DNA of 64,000 nt from GM7GCV1 sp965222065. Its GTDB lineage: Bacteria > Pseudomonadota > Gammaproteobacteria > Pseudomonadales > GM7GCV1. The stretch is taken from positions 930,001 through 994,000 of the forward strand of contig OZ244933.1 of assembly GCA_965222065.1 (NCBI GenBank), written 5' to 3'. Numbering within the stretch: position 1 is the stretch's first letter; every line of letters starts with the position of its first letter. The notes beneath the pieces were generated by a model. It was not told the origin of the DNA. It ran no database searches and saw nothing but the letters and a program-made list of their open reading frames with translations. Positions 7,966 through 17,341 of the stretch are shown here, one piece after another. The position numbers were made by a program, and so were the translations under genes.

Positions 7966-9498
7966 TCAAGGCCTCTTGTAACCACCGCCCCCGGGTGTTT
8001 CAACCTGTATCCTGTCGCCGGAACTTACCTTAAGCTGTATCTTGGCGGGAAGAGGTTGTCCGTTTAGCAGGTTCATACCGCGGGCGCCATCTCCTCCACC
8101 TTCCTCCCCTTTGGGGGCAAAATTCCGGCGCTCTGTGAGCAGGGTCACGCTGGCAGGTTTAAGGAATTCATACTCACGGATCAACCCCATACCACCGCGG
8201 TGCAGGCCTTCACCGCCACTGCCCTCTCTCAGGGCATACTTTCTGATCCTGAGTGGGTAATGGGACTCCAGTACTTCAATCGGCGTATTCAGGGTGTTGG
8301 TCATATGTGATTGAACGGCGGACAAGCCAGGGCCTTTGGTATGCGCCCCCATTCCACCTCCAAGCGTTTCGTAGTAACTCCAGGCCTCGTCCCCTGAAGC
8401 CCCCATGGCAATATTATTCATAGTCCCCTGGGAATCGGCAGCCATACGGCCCGGAAGCGCCTGTCTCAATGCAGCCATCACCAGGTCCACCAGGCGCGAA
8501 CTGGTTTCGACATTCCCGGCAGCGACAGCATGAGGACGTTCAGCGTTGACCAGCGATCCCGGGGGTGCCTGGATTGTTATCGGGGCAAACACACCCGCAC
8601 AGGCAGGTGTGTAATCAGGCAGCAGACAACGAAATACGTAGTATGCCGCGGCGGCAGCCACGGAAAGCGGACAATTAATATTTCCCTTGACCTGGGTGTG
8701 CGTCCCGCTGAAATCCAGCTCGATATCAGAACCCCGGACAGTCATACGCAGTTTAATGGCGATGGCCTCTTCTCCCTGACCATCGTCATCCATAAAGTCT
8801 TCAACCTGGTAAGTGCCATCGGGAATTCCGGCATAAAACGAACGGGCCAGTTGATCGGCGTACTCGTTTAATTCCTGTAACCCCGAGCGAAAGGCATCCA
8901 GTCCCATATTTTCTACCAGGGATGCAAGTCGAAAAGCACCTTTCTGGTTGGCACCCAGTTGCGCCAAAAAATCGCCCTGTGTATCGGAAGCAGAACCCAG
9001 CTTACTGGCAATATTGGCCCAGACGTCATCCAGGATTTGACCTTCGCGCGCCAGGAATTGAGGCGCAATCACAATCCCTTCTTCTTCCAGTGTGGAAGAT
9101 ATAGGCATGGATCCGGGGCTTTCACTGCCAATGTCGGCATGGTGGGCGCGATTGGCGACAAACCCGACAAGTGTTGCCTCAAAAAATACCGGTGTAATCA
9201 GCGTCACATCCGGCAGATGGGTCCCGCCCAGATAAGGATCATTAACGACCAGCGTATCCCCTTCCGTCCAATCAAACTGGTTGACCAGATCAACCATGGC
9301 ATAGGCCATAGAGCCCAAATGAACAGGGATATGTGCTGCCTGCGCACAGAGCTCCCCGGAACGGCTAAACACGGCGCAGGAATAATCCAGACGATCCCGA
9401 ATATTGGGAGAAAACGCCGAACGCCTGAGCACGGCTCCCATCTCATCACAAACGGCGGAGATCTTGCTGGAAAAAATACTTAACTGAACCGGATTCAA
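7966..9498 (-). CDS. Hydantoinase B / 5-oxoprolinase B-type protein, solitary
   Basis: About 510 residues of the HyuB family, which with HyuA forms ATP-dependent N-methylhydantoinase, 5-oxoprolinase or the related acetophenone/acetone carboxylases. Typical segments are GAVLRRSAFSPNIRDRLDYS, HIPVHLGSM, NDPYLGGTHLPD and, near the C-terminus, GGGGYKRP. The open frame reaches a TTG at 9585, but family proteins begin directly at a (D/N)PVQL-like segment, so I prefer the TTG at 9498 giving MNPVQLSIF; both starts are TTG and neither is certain. No HyuA subunit is adjacent, so the substrate is not predictable; the partner may be elsewhere. The 269 bases up to argD show no gene. Confidence 0.83.
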   Translation of the reverse strand: MNPVQLSIFSSKISAVCDEMGAVLRRSAFSPNIRDRLDYSCAVFSRSGELCAQAAHIPVHLGSMAYAMVDLVNQFDWTEGDTLVVNDPYLGGTHLPDVTLITPVFFEATLVGFVANRAHHADIGSESPGSMPISSTLEEEGIVIAPQFLAREGQILDDVWANIASKLGSASDTQGDFLAQLGANQKGAFRLASLVENMGLDAFRSGLQELNEYADQLARSFYAGIPDGTYQVEDFMDDDGQGEEAIAIKLRMTVRGSDIELDFSGTHTQVKGNINCPLSVAAAAAYYVFRCLLPDYTPACAGVFAPITIQAPPGSLVNAERPHAVAAGNVETSSRLVDLVMAALRQALPGRMAADSQGTMNNIAMGASGDEAWSYYETLGGGMGAHTKGPGLSAVQSHMTNTLNTPIEVLESHYPLRIRKYALREGSGGEGLHRGGMGLIREYEFLKPASVTLLTERRNFAPKGEEGGGDGARGMNLLNGQPLPAKIQLKVSSGDRIQVETPGGGGYKRP

Positions 9499-9767
9499 TT
9501 TTGGATTTGCCTGTTTAAATATGAAGTCTCGAGAGTAGCCAGACTCTCTATCAGAGTAAAGCCATCCCGACCCCAGAAGAAACAACGGTCATTGCTCAGT
9601 CCTTTAACCAAAAGGCGCCAAGCGTTGTCAACATTGGCTTCTGGGTATATTATCCGCTCCTTTTTTCCAACGGCGGCGCTAACGGTCAAGTAAGTAGCTG
9701 CCGTTTTTCGTTTCTGGCAGCCGAAACAGGTTGTGCAATTTTATTTACTTGGCGCGAGGAAACAGGC

Positions 9768-10952
9768 ATGAGCGCATATCTGATGAACAACTATGGCAAC
9801 AGGACTATTTCACTGGTAAAAGGCGAAGGCCGCTATGTTTGGGATTCAGAAGGCCGACGCTACCTGGATGCGCTCACAGGCATTGCTGTCTGTGGCCTGG
9901 GTCATTCACACCCAAGGGTTAGCCAAACCATTGCCGAACAGGCGGCGACGCTCAGCCATGTCTCCAATTATTTTCGCATACCGCAACAGGAGAGCCTGGC
10001 CGAAAAACTTTGTTCAGTGAGCGGTATGGATAAGGTTTTTTTCTCCAACAGTGGCGCGGAGGCCAACGAGGCCGCCATCAAACTGACTCGACTATATGCG
10101 CGCGAAAAGGGTATTGCCAAACCTACGGTGATTGTTATGGAAAACTGTTTCCATGGCCGAACACTGGCAACACTCAGCGCTACCTGGGGGCCGAAGGTCC
10201 GCAAGGGATTTGATCCATTGGTGGAAAAGTTTGTCCATGTTCCCTTTAACGATACCGAGGCCGTATCAAAAATGGCTTCAGATGATTCTGTGGTAGCCGT
10301 TATGGTCGAGCCCGTGCAGGGCGAAGCCGGCATCAATATCCCTGCCGATGACTATCTGCAAAAGTTGAGGACTATCTGCGATCAAAATCAATGGCTACTG
10401 GTTCTAGATGAAATACAAACCGGTAATGGACGTTCCGGGGCTCACTTCGCCACCACATTATTTGGTGTTCAGCCCGATATCATGACCACGGCAAAGGGGC
10501 TAGGCAACGGCGTTCCTATTGGTGCCTGCATGGCGACCGGAATTGCTGCGGACTTATTTGGGCCGGGATCGCACGGGTCAACATATGGTGGCAATCCACT
10601 GGTTTGTGCCGCGGCGAACACAGTGTTTGATGTGATTCATGAAGAGCAGCTTGCCAGACGTGCCTATGAGCTGGGAAACAAGCTTAAGCAGGGTTTTGAA
10701 TCCAGCCTGTCAGATTGCAAGGCGGTCAAGCAGGTTCGCAACCTGGGACTGTTACTGGCGATAGAGATGAATCAGAACTGCACTGAACTTTACGGGCAAG
10801 CCACTGATGCGGGCTTGCTTATAAATGTTGCTGGAGGTAACAGGATAAGACTGTTGCCCGCACTAAATACCACTGACGCCGAAGCCGATGAATTACTCGA
10901 CAGGCTCAGCGCACTCATCAAAAAATGGGCAAATTCAGCCAACGCTGAATAG
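9768..10952 (+). CDS. argD: Acetylornithine aminotransferase
   Basis: Class III PLP-dependent aminotransferase of arginine synthesis that converts N-acetylglutamate semialdehyde to N-acetylornithine; the family often also acts in lysine synthesis. The 394 residues include FSNSGAEANEAAIK, the ENCFHGRT segment, LDEIQTGNGRSG and the PLP lysine in TTAKGLGNGVPIG. The start ATG at 9768 follows GCGAGGAAACAGGC. argF begins 13 bases after the stop, so the two are one operon. With argJ at 43 kb this genome uses the cyclic acetyl route to ornithine. Confidence 0.94.
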   Translation: MSAYLMNNYGNRTISLVKGEGRYVWDSEGRRYLDALTGIAVCGLGHSHPRVSQTIAEQAATLSHVSNYFRIPQQESLAEKLCSVSGMDKVFFSNSGAEANEAAIKLTRLYAREKGIAKPTVIVMENCFHGRTLATLSATWGPKVRKGFDPLVEKFVHVPFNDTEAVSKMASDDSVVAVMVEPVQGEAGINIPADDYLQKLRTICDQNQWLLVLDEIQTGNGRSGAHFATTLFGVQPDIMTTAKGLGNGVPIGACMATGIAADLFGPGSHGSTYGGNPLVCAAANTVFDVIHEEQLARRAYELGNKLKQGFESSLSDCKAVKQVRNLGLLLAIEMNQNCTELYGQATDAGLLINVAGGNRIRLLPALNTTDAEADELLDRLSALIKKWANSANAE

Positions 10953-10965
10953 GAAGGAGTATCCT

Positions 10966-11874
10966 ATGAGCATTCGACATTTCCTTACCCTGCGAGACCT
11001 TTCTCCAGAAGAACTCAAAGGGCTGATTGCACGAGCTATTGCGCTGAAAGAATCCCTGCAGGCGGGTGAGATTAACGACTCGGCCAAAAACAAGGTGATG
11101 GCGATGATTTTTGAAAAATCATCCACGCGAACCCGTGTTTCTTTTGAGGCGGGAATGGCGCAAATGGGCGGACATGCCCTGTTCCTGTCGCCTAATGATA
11201 CCCAGATTGGCCGAGGCGAACCTATCAAGGACAGTGCCAGGGTTATTTCCAGCATGACCGACATCGTCATGATCCGGACGTTCGAACACGCCAAAGTGGA
11301 AGAGTTCGCGTCTTACTCTTCGGTACCTGTTATCAATGCGCTGACTGATGATTTCCACCCTTGCCAGCTACTGGCTGATATGCAGACTTTTGCCGAGCAT
11401 CGCGGGGATATCCAGGGTAAGTCGGTGGCCTGGGTTGGCGATGGCAACAACATGTGCAACTCCTACATCAACGCTGCCAGGCAATGGGACTTTGAGCTGC
11501 GCATTGCCTGCCCGGAAGGCTTTGAACCCGACGCAGATCTGCTTGCTGAGAATGCAGACAGGGTTTACCTTACCCCGTCGCCCCGGGAAGCGGTGGAAGG
11601 CACCAGCCTGGTTGTCACAGATACATGGGCGTCCATGGGCCAGGAAGCGGAAAAACAGGCCCGTATCAAGGCATTTTCCGGATATCAGGTCGATGAAGAG
11701 CTGATGTCCAATGCGGCAGCCGATGCACTGTTTATGCACTGTCTTCCCGCCTATCGGGGCCTGGAAGTCAGTGAAGAGATACTGGAACACACGCGTTATA
11801 GCGTGGTTTTTGATGAAGCAGAAAACCGCCTGCACGCACAAAAAGCCCTGGTTGAATTCCTGCTTAATCAATAA
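10966..11874 (+). CDS. argF: Ornithine carbamoyltransferase
   Basis: Transfers the carbamoyl group from carbamoyl phosphate to ornithine to give citrulline. The 302 residues show the carbamoyl-phosphate motif EKSSTRTRVSFE (STRTR), HPCQLLAD and the ornithine-binding HCLPAYRG near the C-terminus. The ATG at 10966 is preceded by a strong AGGAAGGAGT; the frame is open further upstream, but that part lies inside argD. It follows argD directly. Confidence 0.95.
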   Translation: MSIRHFLTLRDLSPEELKGLIARAIALKESLQAGEINDSAKNKVMAMIFEKSSTRTRVSFEAGMAQMGGHALFLSPNDTQIGRGEPIKDSARVISSMTDIVMIRTFEHAKVEEFASYSSVPVINALTDDFHPCQLLADMQTFAEHRGDIQGKSVAWVGDGNNMCNSYINAARQWDFELRIACPEGFEPDADLLAENADRVYLTPSPREAVEGTSLVVTDTWASMGQEAEKQARIKAFSGYQVDEELMSNAAADALFMHCLPAYRGLEVSEEILEHTRYSVVFDEAENRLHAQKALVEFLLNQ

Positions 11875-11933
11875 GGCAGTAAACTGTTGGGTAACCCTAC
11901 ACGGCTTTACCCCGAAATCTACCTGCAGGACCA

Positions 11934-13043
11934 ATGACGACACCCCCTGATTCCGCGAGCTCTGATTCCCCGGCCTCTGATACGGGAAACGCCTATCTGG
12001 AGATAGAGCGGCTTGAATGCGGCTATGGTGGGGCACCTGTCATAAATGGCATCAGTTTTTCCCTGGAACGCGGGCAGATTGGCTGCCTCCTGGGCCCAAG
12101 TGGCTGCGGAAAAAGCACCGCGCTGCGCGCTATCGCGGGATTCCTTAAACCTTCTTCCGGGACTATCAACGTCAACGGACGCTGCCTGTCTGATCAGCAT
12201 CACTGCCTGCCTCCGGAAAAGCGTAATCTCGGCATGGTGTTCCAGGACTACGCACTGTTTCCCCACATGACCGTCAGGGAAAACCTCGGTTTCGGTCTCA
12301 ACAAGATGTCGGCTGCTGAGCGCCATCAGGTATGTGATGAATATCTGGAGCTCATTCGCATGAAGGGTTATGCCGACGCTTATCCTGAGGAACTTTCCGG
12401 TGGCCAGCAACAGCGAGTTGCCGTTGCCCGTTCACTGGCAATAAAGCCGGATATACTGCTGCTGGACGAACCATTTTCAGGGCTGGATGTAGAACTTCGT
12501 CGCGAACTCAACCTGAGTGTGCGGGACATTCTCAAAAAGAGTTCGACCACGGCTCTCCTGGTCACCCATGATCAGGAGGAAGCTTTTGCTGTTGCCGACC
12601 GCATAGGTGTGATGCATTCCGGGAAACTGCACCAGTGGGATACTGCCTATAACCTGTATCACCGGCCCCGGCATCGCTTTGTGGCCAATTTTGTCGGACG
12701 CGGCAGCTTCATTCCCGGACGAGTGGTGGGCACCGGAGAAGTAGACACAGAGCTAGGCAAGCTCAGGGGTGTCAGCCAGTCACCCCTGGATGAACTGACG
12801 GATGTCGATCTGCTGGTTCGGCCTGATGACGTCCGCATTGATTCCGACAGCACCATCACCGGAAAAATTGAACGCAAACTCTTTATTGGCACCAATACAC
12901 TGTATCGATTGCGACTGGCCTCCGGGAACTGCATTGAGACCATGCTACCCAGCCATGAAGATTACGATATAGGCTCGATACATGGCCTGCGCGTCGATGC
13001 ACCGCACCTGATCGTTTTTCCACGTCATTTGGCCAATGCCTGA
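11934..13043 (+). CDS. ABC transporter ATP-binding protein (FbpC/PotA-like)
   Basis: A 369-residue ABC ATPase of the carbohydrate/iron/polyamine uptake class. After about 20 Ser/Asp/Pro-rich residues it shows Walker A GPSGCGKST, Q-loop MVFQDYALFPHMT, signature LSGGQQQRVAVARSL, Walker B ILLLDEPFSGLD and switch VTHDQEEA. A C-terminal TOBE-like region follows from about 250. The closest pattern is ferric iron importer FbpC. No permease or binding-protein gene is nearby, so the transported substrate is unknown. Its stop overlaps the next gene by eight bases, implying coupling with the membrane protease-like protein. It begins 59 bases after argF. Confidence 0.88.
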   Translation: MTTPPDSASSDSPASDTGNAYLEIERLECGYGGAPVINGISFSLERGQIGCLLGPSGCGKSTALRAIAGFLKPSSGTINVNGRCLSDQHHCLPPEKRNLGMVFQDYALFPHMTVRENLGFGLNKMSAAERHQVCDEYLELIRMKGYADAYPEELSGGQQQRVAVARSLAIKPDILLLDEPFSGLDVELRRELNLSVRDILKKSSTTALLVTHDQEEAFAVADRIGVMHSGKLHQWDTAYNLYHRPRHRFVANFVGRGSFIPGRVVGTGEVDTELGKLRGVSQSPLDELTDVDLLVRPDDVRIDSDSTITGKIERKLFIGTNTLYRLRLASGNCIETMLPSHEDYDIGSIHGLRVDAPHLIVFPRHLANA

Positions 13044-13569
13044 TCCCGAACCCAATCACAACCCTCACCAAGGCTCCGGTCGTTTTATGCTTTACGCCGG
13101 GTGGGTGATCATCCTTGGCTTGCTGGCTTATTTATTTGGCAATTGGGAAGAAGCGCGAATTAACCCCAACCGGAACGTCGAAACGCGGGTGATTGGGGAA
13201 AGTACGCAGGTGATACTTAAACGAAGTAATAACGGCCACTATATGCTGAACGCGGAAGTCAACGGTGAAACCATTACTTTCCTGGTAGATACGGGCGCCA
13301 GCCAGCTGGTTTTTACCCCCGAGCAGGCACAAATGGCCGGCCTGGAAAGAGGTAGTTCCTATTATGTGAGTACGGCCAATGGCTCTGTGCAGGTGCATTC
13401 CACAGTGGTGGATCAATTGCGGATCGGGGATATCGAGCTAAGCCAGGTCCCGGCGGCCATCAATCCCAACATGGATAGCTTTGCCCTGCTGGGTATGTCC
13501 GCCCTGTCCAGTCTCCATTGGCGGCAAACAGGGGATGAATTGATTATTGAGACCGATCCGACCAATTAG
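13036..13569 (+). CDS. Retropepsin-like aspartic protease (TIGR02281 type), membrane anchored
   Basis: A 177-residue protein: a short polar N-terminus, one membrane segment (about residues 18-35, AGWVIILGLLAYLFG), then a periplasmic single-lobe aspartic protease domain with the catalytic motif FLVDTGAS and a later ALLGMSAL turn. This fits the clan AA aspartic protease family known from proteobacteria, whose substrates are mostly undefined. The start ATG overlaps the end of the ABC ATPase gene by eight bases. It converges with the acyltransferase gene, with 14 bases between stops and no clear terminator. Confidence 0.88.
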   Translation: MPDPEPNHNPHQGSGRFMLYAGWVIILGLLAYLFGNWEEARINPNRNVETRVIGESTQVILKRSNNGHYMLNAEVNGETITFLVDTGASQLVFTPEQAQMAGLERGSSYYVSTANGSVQVHSTVVDQLRIGDIELSQVPAAINPNMDSFALLGMSALSSLHWRQTGDELIIETDPTN

Positions 13570-13583
13570 CCCAACCCGTTATG

Positions 13584-14759
13584 TTAGATCTCCGGCTTCT
13601 TTCCCGGAGCTGGCATGAGGGCCACACGCGCAAAGACCGGATTGGCGTAGGCGTGTACAAGTTTTATCTGCGCATCCTTATCGTCACTGAGCAAATCGAC
13701 ACGTCTTGCCAGTTCCGACCGCGCATCCTCCAGCTCCTCTTCGGTCCAGACTTCCCCAACTTTGGGTAAATGTCCTTCCAGTTTCTCATACGCGACGGCA
13801 TGACTTGGCTGGATACGATAATTCTTTACTATCTGGCGGTCTATTTCTGCTGCAACAGCATCGGCATCGGCCAGCTGGGCACTGACTTCCGTGCCAAAGT
13901 GTAGATCAATACGACCTTTCCAACCCTGAATGCCATTGGCAATGCTGAGAATATCCTCATGCTCGGCTTTTTTATAATCGCCATCACGTGCCTTGACTGC
14001 CAACTCCCTTGCCTTGGCAGTATCACAGGGATCCCACTCGTAGGAGATACTCACCGGAATAATATGCAGCTCGCCAAGTGCCTCGCCAAACAATTGATCC
14101 TGCTCTTTCGAAAGCATCAACATTTTGATCAGGGCCGTATCTGTCTTATCACAACCATCCTTGGCGCGGCCTTCTCGCTGGGCAATCCAGACAGACTCCA
14201 GGTCAGTCGTGACCGACTCACGAATATAGGTCGACAACCGGCGGAATTCGATCAGCTTTTCCCGACGTCCCTCTACACTGCGCTTAACGATAAAGCTCTT
14301 GTTCAGCCGCATCAGGTCCGAAGCAAAGGGTTTGGTTAACAGATTGTCACCAATTGCAATGCGAAAGGTTCCCAACCCCATGCGATGACAGGCCAGGTTA
14401 CAAATGGCCGGGTCCATCGCGATATCGCGATGATTCGACATGAAAAGATAGCTTTTTTTGGGATGCAGGGCCTGCTCTACATTGACCTCCAGCTCCCGAC
14501 TTGTGTCGAGCAGGCAGCGACTGAGGTAGCGCTCGATATTCAGCTGAAAATCATGGACATTGTGGATCTCGGAAATACGCCCCGAAAGCCTGGAAGAGAT
14601 AAACCTTTTAACGACGGGAAACAACCAGTTGGGTACCCACTTTAGCCGCAACTCCTTGATGGCTCTAAGGAATTCTTCATCGTTGACCAGTCGTTTTAAA
14701 ACCGTCTCAACTTCAGAGTCGTTATACGGCCGGATGTCGTCGTAGTTAAATTCCACCAT
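13584..14759 (-). CDS. Phospholipid/glycerol acyltransferase (LPLAT family)
   Basis: A 391-residue acyltransferase-domain protein with HX4D motif NHRDIAMD near residue 108, a second block SFIVKRSVEGRREK and WIAQREGRAKDG in place of the usual EGT block. This resembles the glycerol-3-phosphate acyltransferase-type motif order rather than the short PlsC enzymes. There is no evident membrane span, so it is probably peripheral on the inner membrane. It likely acylates a glycerophosphate or lysophospholipid, but the exact substrate is not readable. The start ATG at 14759 lies 17 bases after the pyrB stop on the same strand. Confidence 0.8.
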   Translation of the reverse strand: MVEFNYDDIRPYNDSEVETVLKRLVNDEEFLRAIKELRLKWVPNWLFPVVKRFISSRLSGRISEIHNVHDFQLNIERYLSRCLLDTSRELEVNVEQALHPKKSYLFMSNHRDIAMDPAICNLACHRMGLGTFRIAIGDNLLTKPFASDLMRLNKSFIVKRSVEGRREKLIEFRRLSTYIRESVTTDLESVWIAQREGRAKDGCDKTDTALIKMLMLSKEQDQLFGEALGELHIIPVSISYEWDPCDTAKARELAVKARDGDYKKAEHEDILSIANGIQGWKGRIDLHFGTEVSAQLADADAVAAEIDRQIVKNYRIQPSHAVAYEKLEGHLPKVGEVWTEEELEDARSELARRVDLLSDDKDAQIKLVHAYANPVFARVALMPAPGKKPEI

Positions 14760-14776
14760 GGATCCAGTGTAAGGGG

Positions 14777-15784
14777 TTACTTGCGGGTGAACCAGCTTAC
14801 TTCGCGCTCGTATTTTTCCATCAGGTGATCCACCTTTAAAATCAGTGCAAACAATGCCATACGAACCAGCACCCCGTTATCTGCCTGACGAAATATGGCC
14901 AGGTTCGGGTTGGCGTCCAGATCACCATCCAGCTCATTGGCCTCAGCGCGGCTATCGCGTGGCAAGGGATGCATAATGACCGTATTGGGTTGACAGTTGG
15001 CTGTGTAAATTGCCTGATTAATGCGAAAACGCCCCCGGTAAAGATCAGCTTCCTCTGAAGAGTTAAATCGTTCTTCCTGAATTCGGGTGGAGTACACGAT
15101 CTGGGCATTGTGAATGCCTTCTTCCAGGCTCTCGGTCACAATCAGTCTGTGGCCCGCCTCTCGCAATCGCTCTTCAATGTATTGCGGCATCCGCAATTCT
15201 CCGGGCGAGACCAGATAAATTTCAATATTGTCATACAGGCAAAGTAGCTGGCTAAGTGAGTGCACCGTCCGCCCATATTTCAGATCACCGATCATGGCAA
15301 TCTTCAGGCCGTCGATTCCCGCTCCCCGACCCGACAGTTCACGCTTGATGGTATAGAGATCCAGCAAGGCCTGGGTAGGATGCTCATTGGAACCATCTCC
15401 GCCATTAATCACTGGCACACGACTCGCCTGGGCAAATTCAGCCACAGACCCTGACTCAGGGTGACGCATACAAATAATGTCGCTGTAACCGCTGATGACC
15501 CTGGCCGTATCAAAGAGTGATTCGCCTTTAACGAGCGCCGAACTGGCGAAACCCGTTGTCTCGCGAACCTGACCACCAAGAAGGTTGAACGCCGCCCCGA
15601 AACTAAGTCTTGTTCGGGTGCTTGGCTCAAAAAACATGTTGCCGAGAATGGCACCTTCCAGCACACGGGTTTTCTTGCGCCTGAGCGCGTAGGGCTCCAT
15701 ACGGTCGGCAACAGCGAAGATTTTTTCTATATCGCTGCGATCAAACTGGTCAATGGAAAGGATATGTGAACCAACAAAGTCCAA
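14777..15784 (-). CDS. pyrB: Aspartate carbamoyltransferase catalytic subunit
   Basis: Condenses carbamoyl phosphate with aspartate in pyrimidine synthesis. The 335 residues carry FFEPSTRTRLSF (carbamoyl-phosphate site), the mobile-loop VKGESLFDTAR, HPTQALLD and PLPRDSRAE. The C-terminal MALFALIL is typical. The sequence looks more like the E. coli PyrB type than the Pseudomonas pyrBC' type, yet no regulatory pyrI gene is adjacent; whether the enzyme is allosteric cannot be said. It precedes the LPLAT-family acyltransferase gene on the same strand. Confidence 0.93.
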   Translation of the reverse strand: MDFVGSHILSIDQFDRSDIEKIFAVADRMEPYALRRKKTRVLEGAILGNMFFEPSTRTRLSFGAAFNLLGGQVRETTGFASSALVKGESLFDTARVISGYSDIICMRHPESGSVAEFAQASRVPVINGGDGSNEHPTQALLDLYTIKRELSGRGAGIDGLKIAMIGDLKYGRTVHSLSQLLCLYDNIEIYLVSPGELRMPQYIEERLREAGHRLIVTESLEEGIHNAQIVYSTRIQEERFNSSEEADLYRGRFRINQAIYTANCQPNTVIMHPLPRDSRAEANELDGDLDANPNLAIFRQADNGVLVRMALFALILKVDHLMEKYEREVSWFTRK

Positions 15785-15862
15785 GAGTATTCGCCTATAT
15801 TGCCGTCGTATCTTGGGCGCGCATTATCCGGGAAAATCCATTGAAATGCATCGTCAAAATAC

Positions 15863-17287
15863 TCAGGTGCAAAATATCTCTCGCCGCTGCCGGGCCCATT
15901 TGACCAGGCTTTCGAGAATCTCCCGTCGCTGTTCATCCGTTTCCTGCGAAATTCTTGTTGCCAGTTCCTGTTCATGGATATCAAGTCTTGATGGCCATTG
16001 CTGGCGCTCACAAACCTGCTCCCGCCAGATCTGTCGTTCTTCCGGGGAAAGGCTTTGGGGGTAATGCCTGGCCTTGTAACGGAACAACAGCTCTTTAAGG
16101 CGCGCATCCTGAAAATAAAAATTGCGTGATCTCAGTTCTTCAGCATCCGCCGACCTAACCTGATCAGCCACTGATCTGTCGTTGTCGGGCAGAAACCCCT
16201 GGTACAGGGCAGAATCTGCATCGGGACTTTCATCAAAGCTGGTATCAAAGGCATGCTGGGACTTTTTGCTTACCTCACTCACTTTTTGCAGCAATCGCTG
16301 CCAATTTTTTTCTGCGGTGGCTACATCAATACCCAAACGTCGGGCATTGGTTTCTTCAAGCATTTTCAGCGGCAAAATAACCGGGCAGCGGTTTAGATGA
16401 ATAGCCTTAAGGGGGATGCGTGACTCGGTCTCATCCAATTCATCCAGGCGTGTATAGAGACGCTCTTTAATGGTTTCTGCGTCCAGCTCCAGTAATGGTT
16501 CAATATCGGCACAGAGATCAATACAAACCACTGCGTTTTTATTCACAGGATGCATGGCCAGCGGCATCACCAGGGTGGCACAACCCTGGCTGGCCGGGAT
16601 TTTGGAGGAAACATGCAGCAAGGGTTTGTGCGATTTCAGGTCAATCTGCTTGACCACTTCTGTTTTGAGTCTTGACGTCCAGCAATACTCAAACAGTCCG
16701 GGTTCGCGTTGCTTGATTTGTTTGGCCAGGGCAATGGTCGCCATCACATCAGACAGGGCGTCGTGGGCAGAACTGTGTTCCAGCCCGTTCGCTTCACTCA
16801 ACAATTCCAGGCGAAAGCTGGGGACTCCCGGCTCTCTCTCCGGCCAGAGAAGTGCATCCGGTCGCAACACATAGGTTAGTCGAACCATGTCGATAATATC
16901 CCAGCGCGAATTCCCCTGTTGCCATTCGCGCGCATAGGGATCATAAAAGTTTCGGTAAAGCGTATAGCGAGTGACTTCATCATCGAAGCGAAGACTGTTG
17001 TAACCCGCACCACAGGTCTGCGGCTGGATAAATTCACGATGGATCTGCCGGATAAACTCCGGCTCGGGGACACCCTGTTCAGCGGCCAGCTGGGGCGTTA
17101 TTCCGGTAATGAGGCAGGCATCGGGACTGGGCAACAAGTCTTCTACCGGCTGACAATAAATCATCAGCGGATCACCAATTACATCGAGATTGATGTCGGT
17201 ACGAATGCCCGCGAATTGCGAGGGTCGATCGACCGATGGATTGGCTCCAAAGGTCTCGTAATCGTGCCAGTAAATCGTCTCTGTCAT
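15863..17287 (-). CDS. sbcB: Exodeoxyribonuclease I
   Basis: Processive 3'-5' exonuclease on single-stranded DNA, used in mismatch repair and recombination. The 474 residues open with the DEDDh exonuclease domain (WHDYETFGANP as Exo I, GYNSLRFDDEV as Exo II, SAHDALSDV as Exo III), followed by SH3-like and C-terminal helical domains of the ExoI family. The C-terminus aligns in style with E. coli SbcB (472-475 residues). The ATG at 17287 is preceded by GGAGGGGGG. A hairpin lies just upstream, so expression may be separated from fumarase. Confidence 0.94.
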   Translation of the reverse strand: MTETIYWHDYETFGANPSVDRPSQFAGIRTDINLDVIGDPLMIYCQPVEDLLPSPDACLITGITPQLAAEQGVPEPEFIRQIHREFIQPQTCGAGYNSLRFDDEVTRYTLYRNFYDPYAREWQQGNSRWDIIDMVRLTYVLRPDALLWPEREPGVPSFRLELLSEANGLEHSSAHDALSDVMATIALAKQIKQREPGLFEYCWTSRLKTEVVKQIDLKSHKPLLHVSSKIPASQGCATLVMPLAMHPVNKNAVVCIDLCADIEPLLELDAETIKERLYTRLDELDETESRIPLKAIHLNRCPVILPLKMLEETNARRLGIDVATAEKNWQRLLQKVSEVSKKSQHAFDTSFDESPDADSALYQGFLPDNDRSVADQVRSADAEELRSRNFYFQDARLKELLFRYKARHYPQSLSPEERQIWREQVCERQQWPSRLDIHEQELATRISQETDEQRREILESLVKWARQRREIFCT

Positions 17288-17307
17288 ATACCCCCCTCCA
17301 TAGGGAA

Positions 17308-17327
17308 ACGGCGCCTTGAGGCGCCGT
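17308..17327 (-). terminator. GC-rich hairpin between fumarase and sbcB
   Basis: A perfect 8-bp stem ACGGCGCC / GGCGCCGT with TTGA loop. On the plus strand it is followed by six T residues; on the minus strand, the direction of the flanking genes, only three T residues follow. It probably terminates the fumarase transcript, but the better U-tract faces the opposite way, so the assignment is tentative. Confidence 0.5.
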
Positions 17328-17341
17328 TTTTTATATCCTGC

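Noticed and set aside
17308..17332. Plus-strand terminator at the sbcB-fumarase gap
   Set aside because: The best T-tract is on the plus strand, but no plus-strand gene lies upstream; kept only as a tentative minus-strand terminator.
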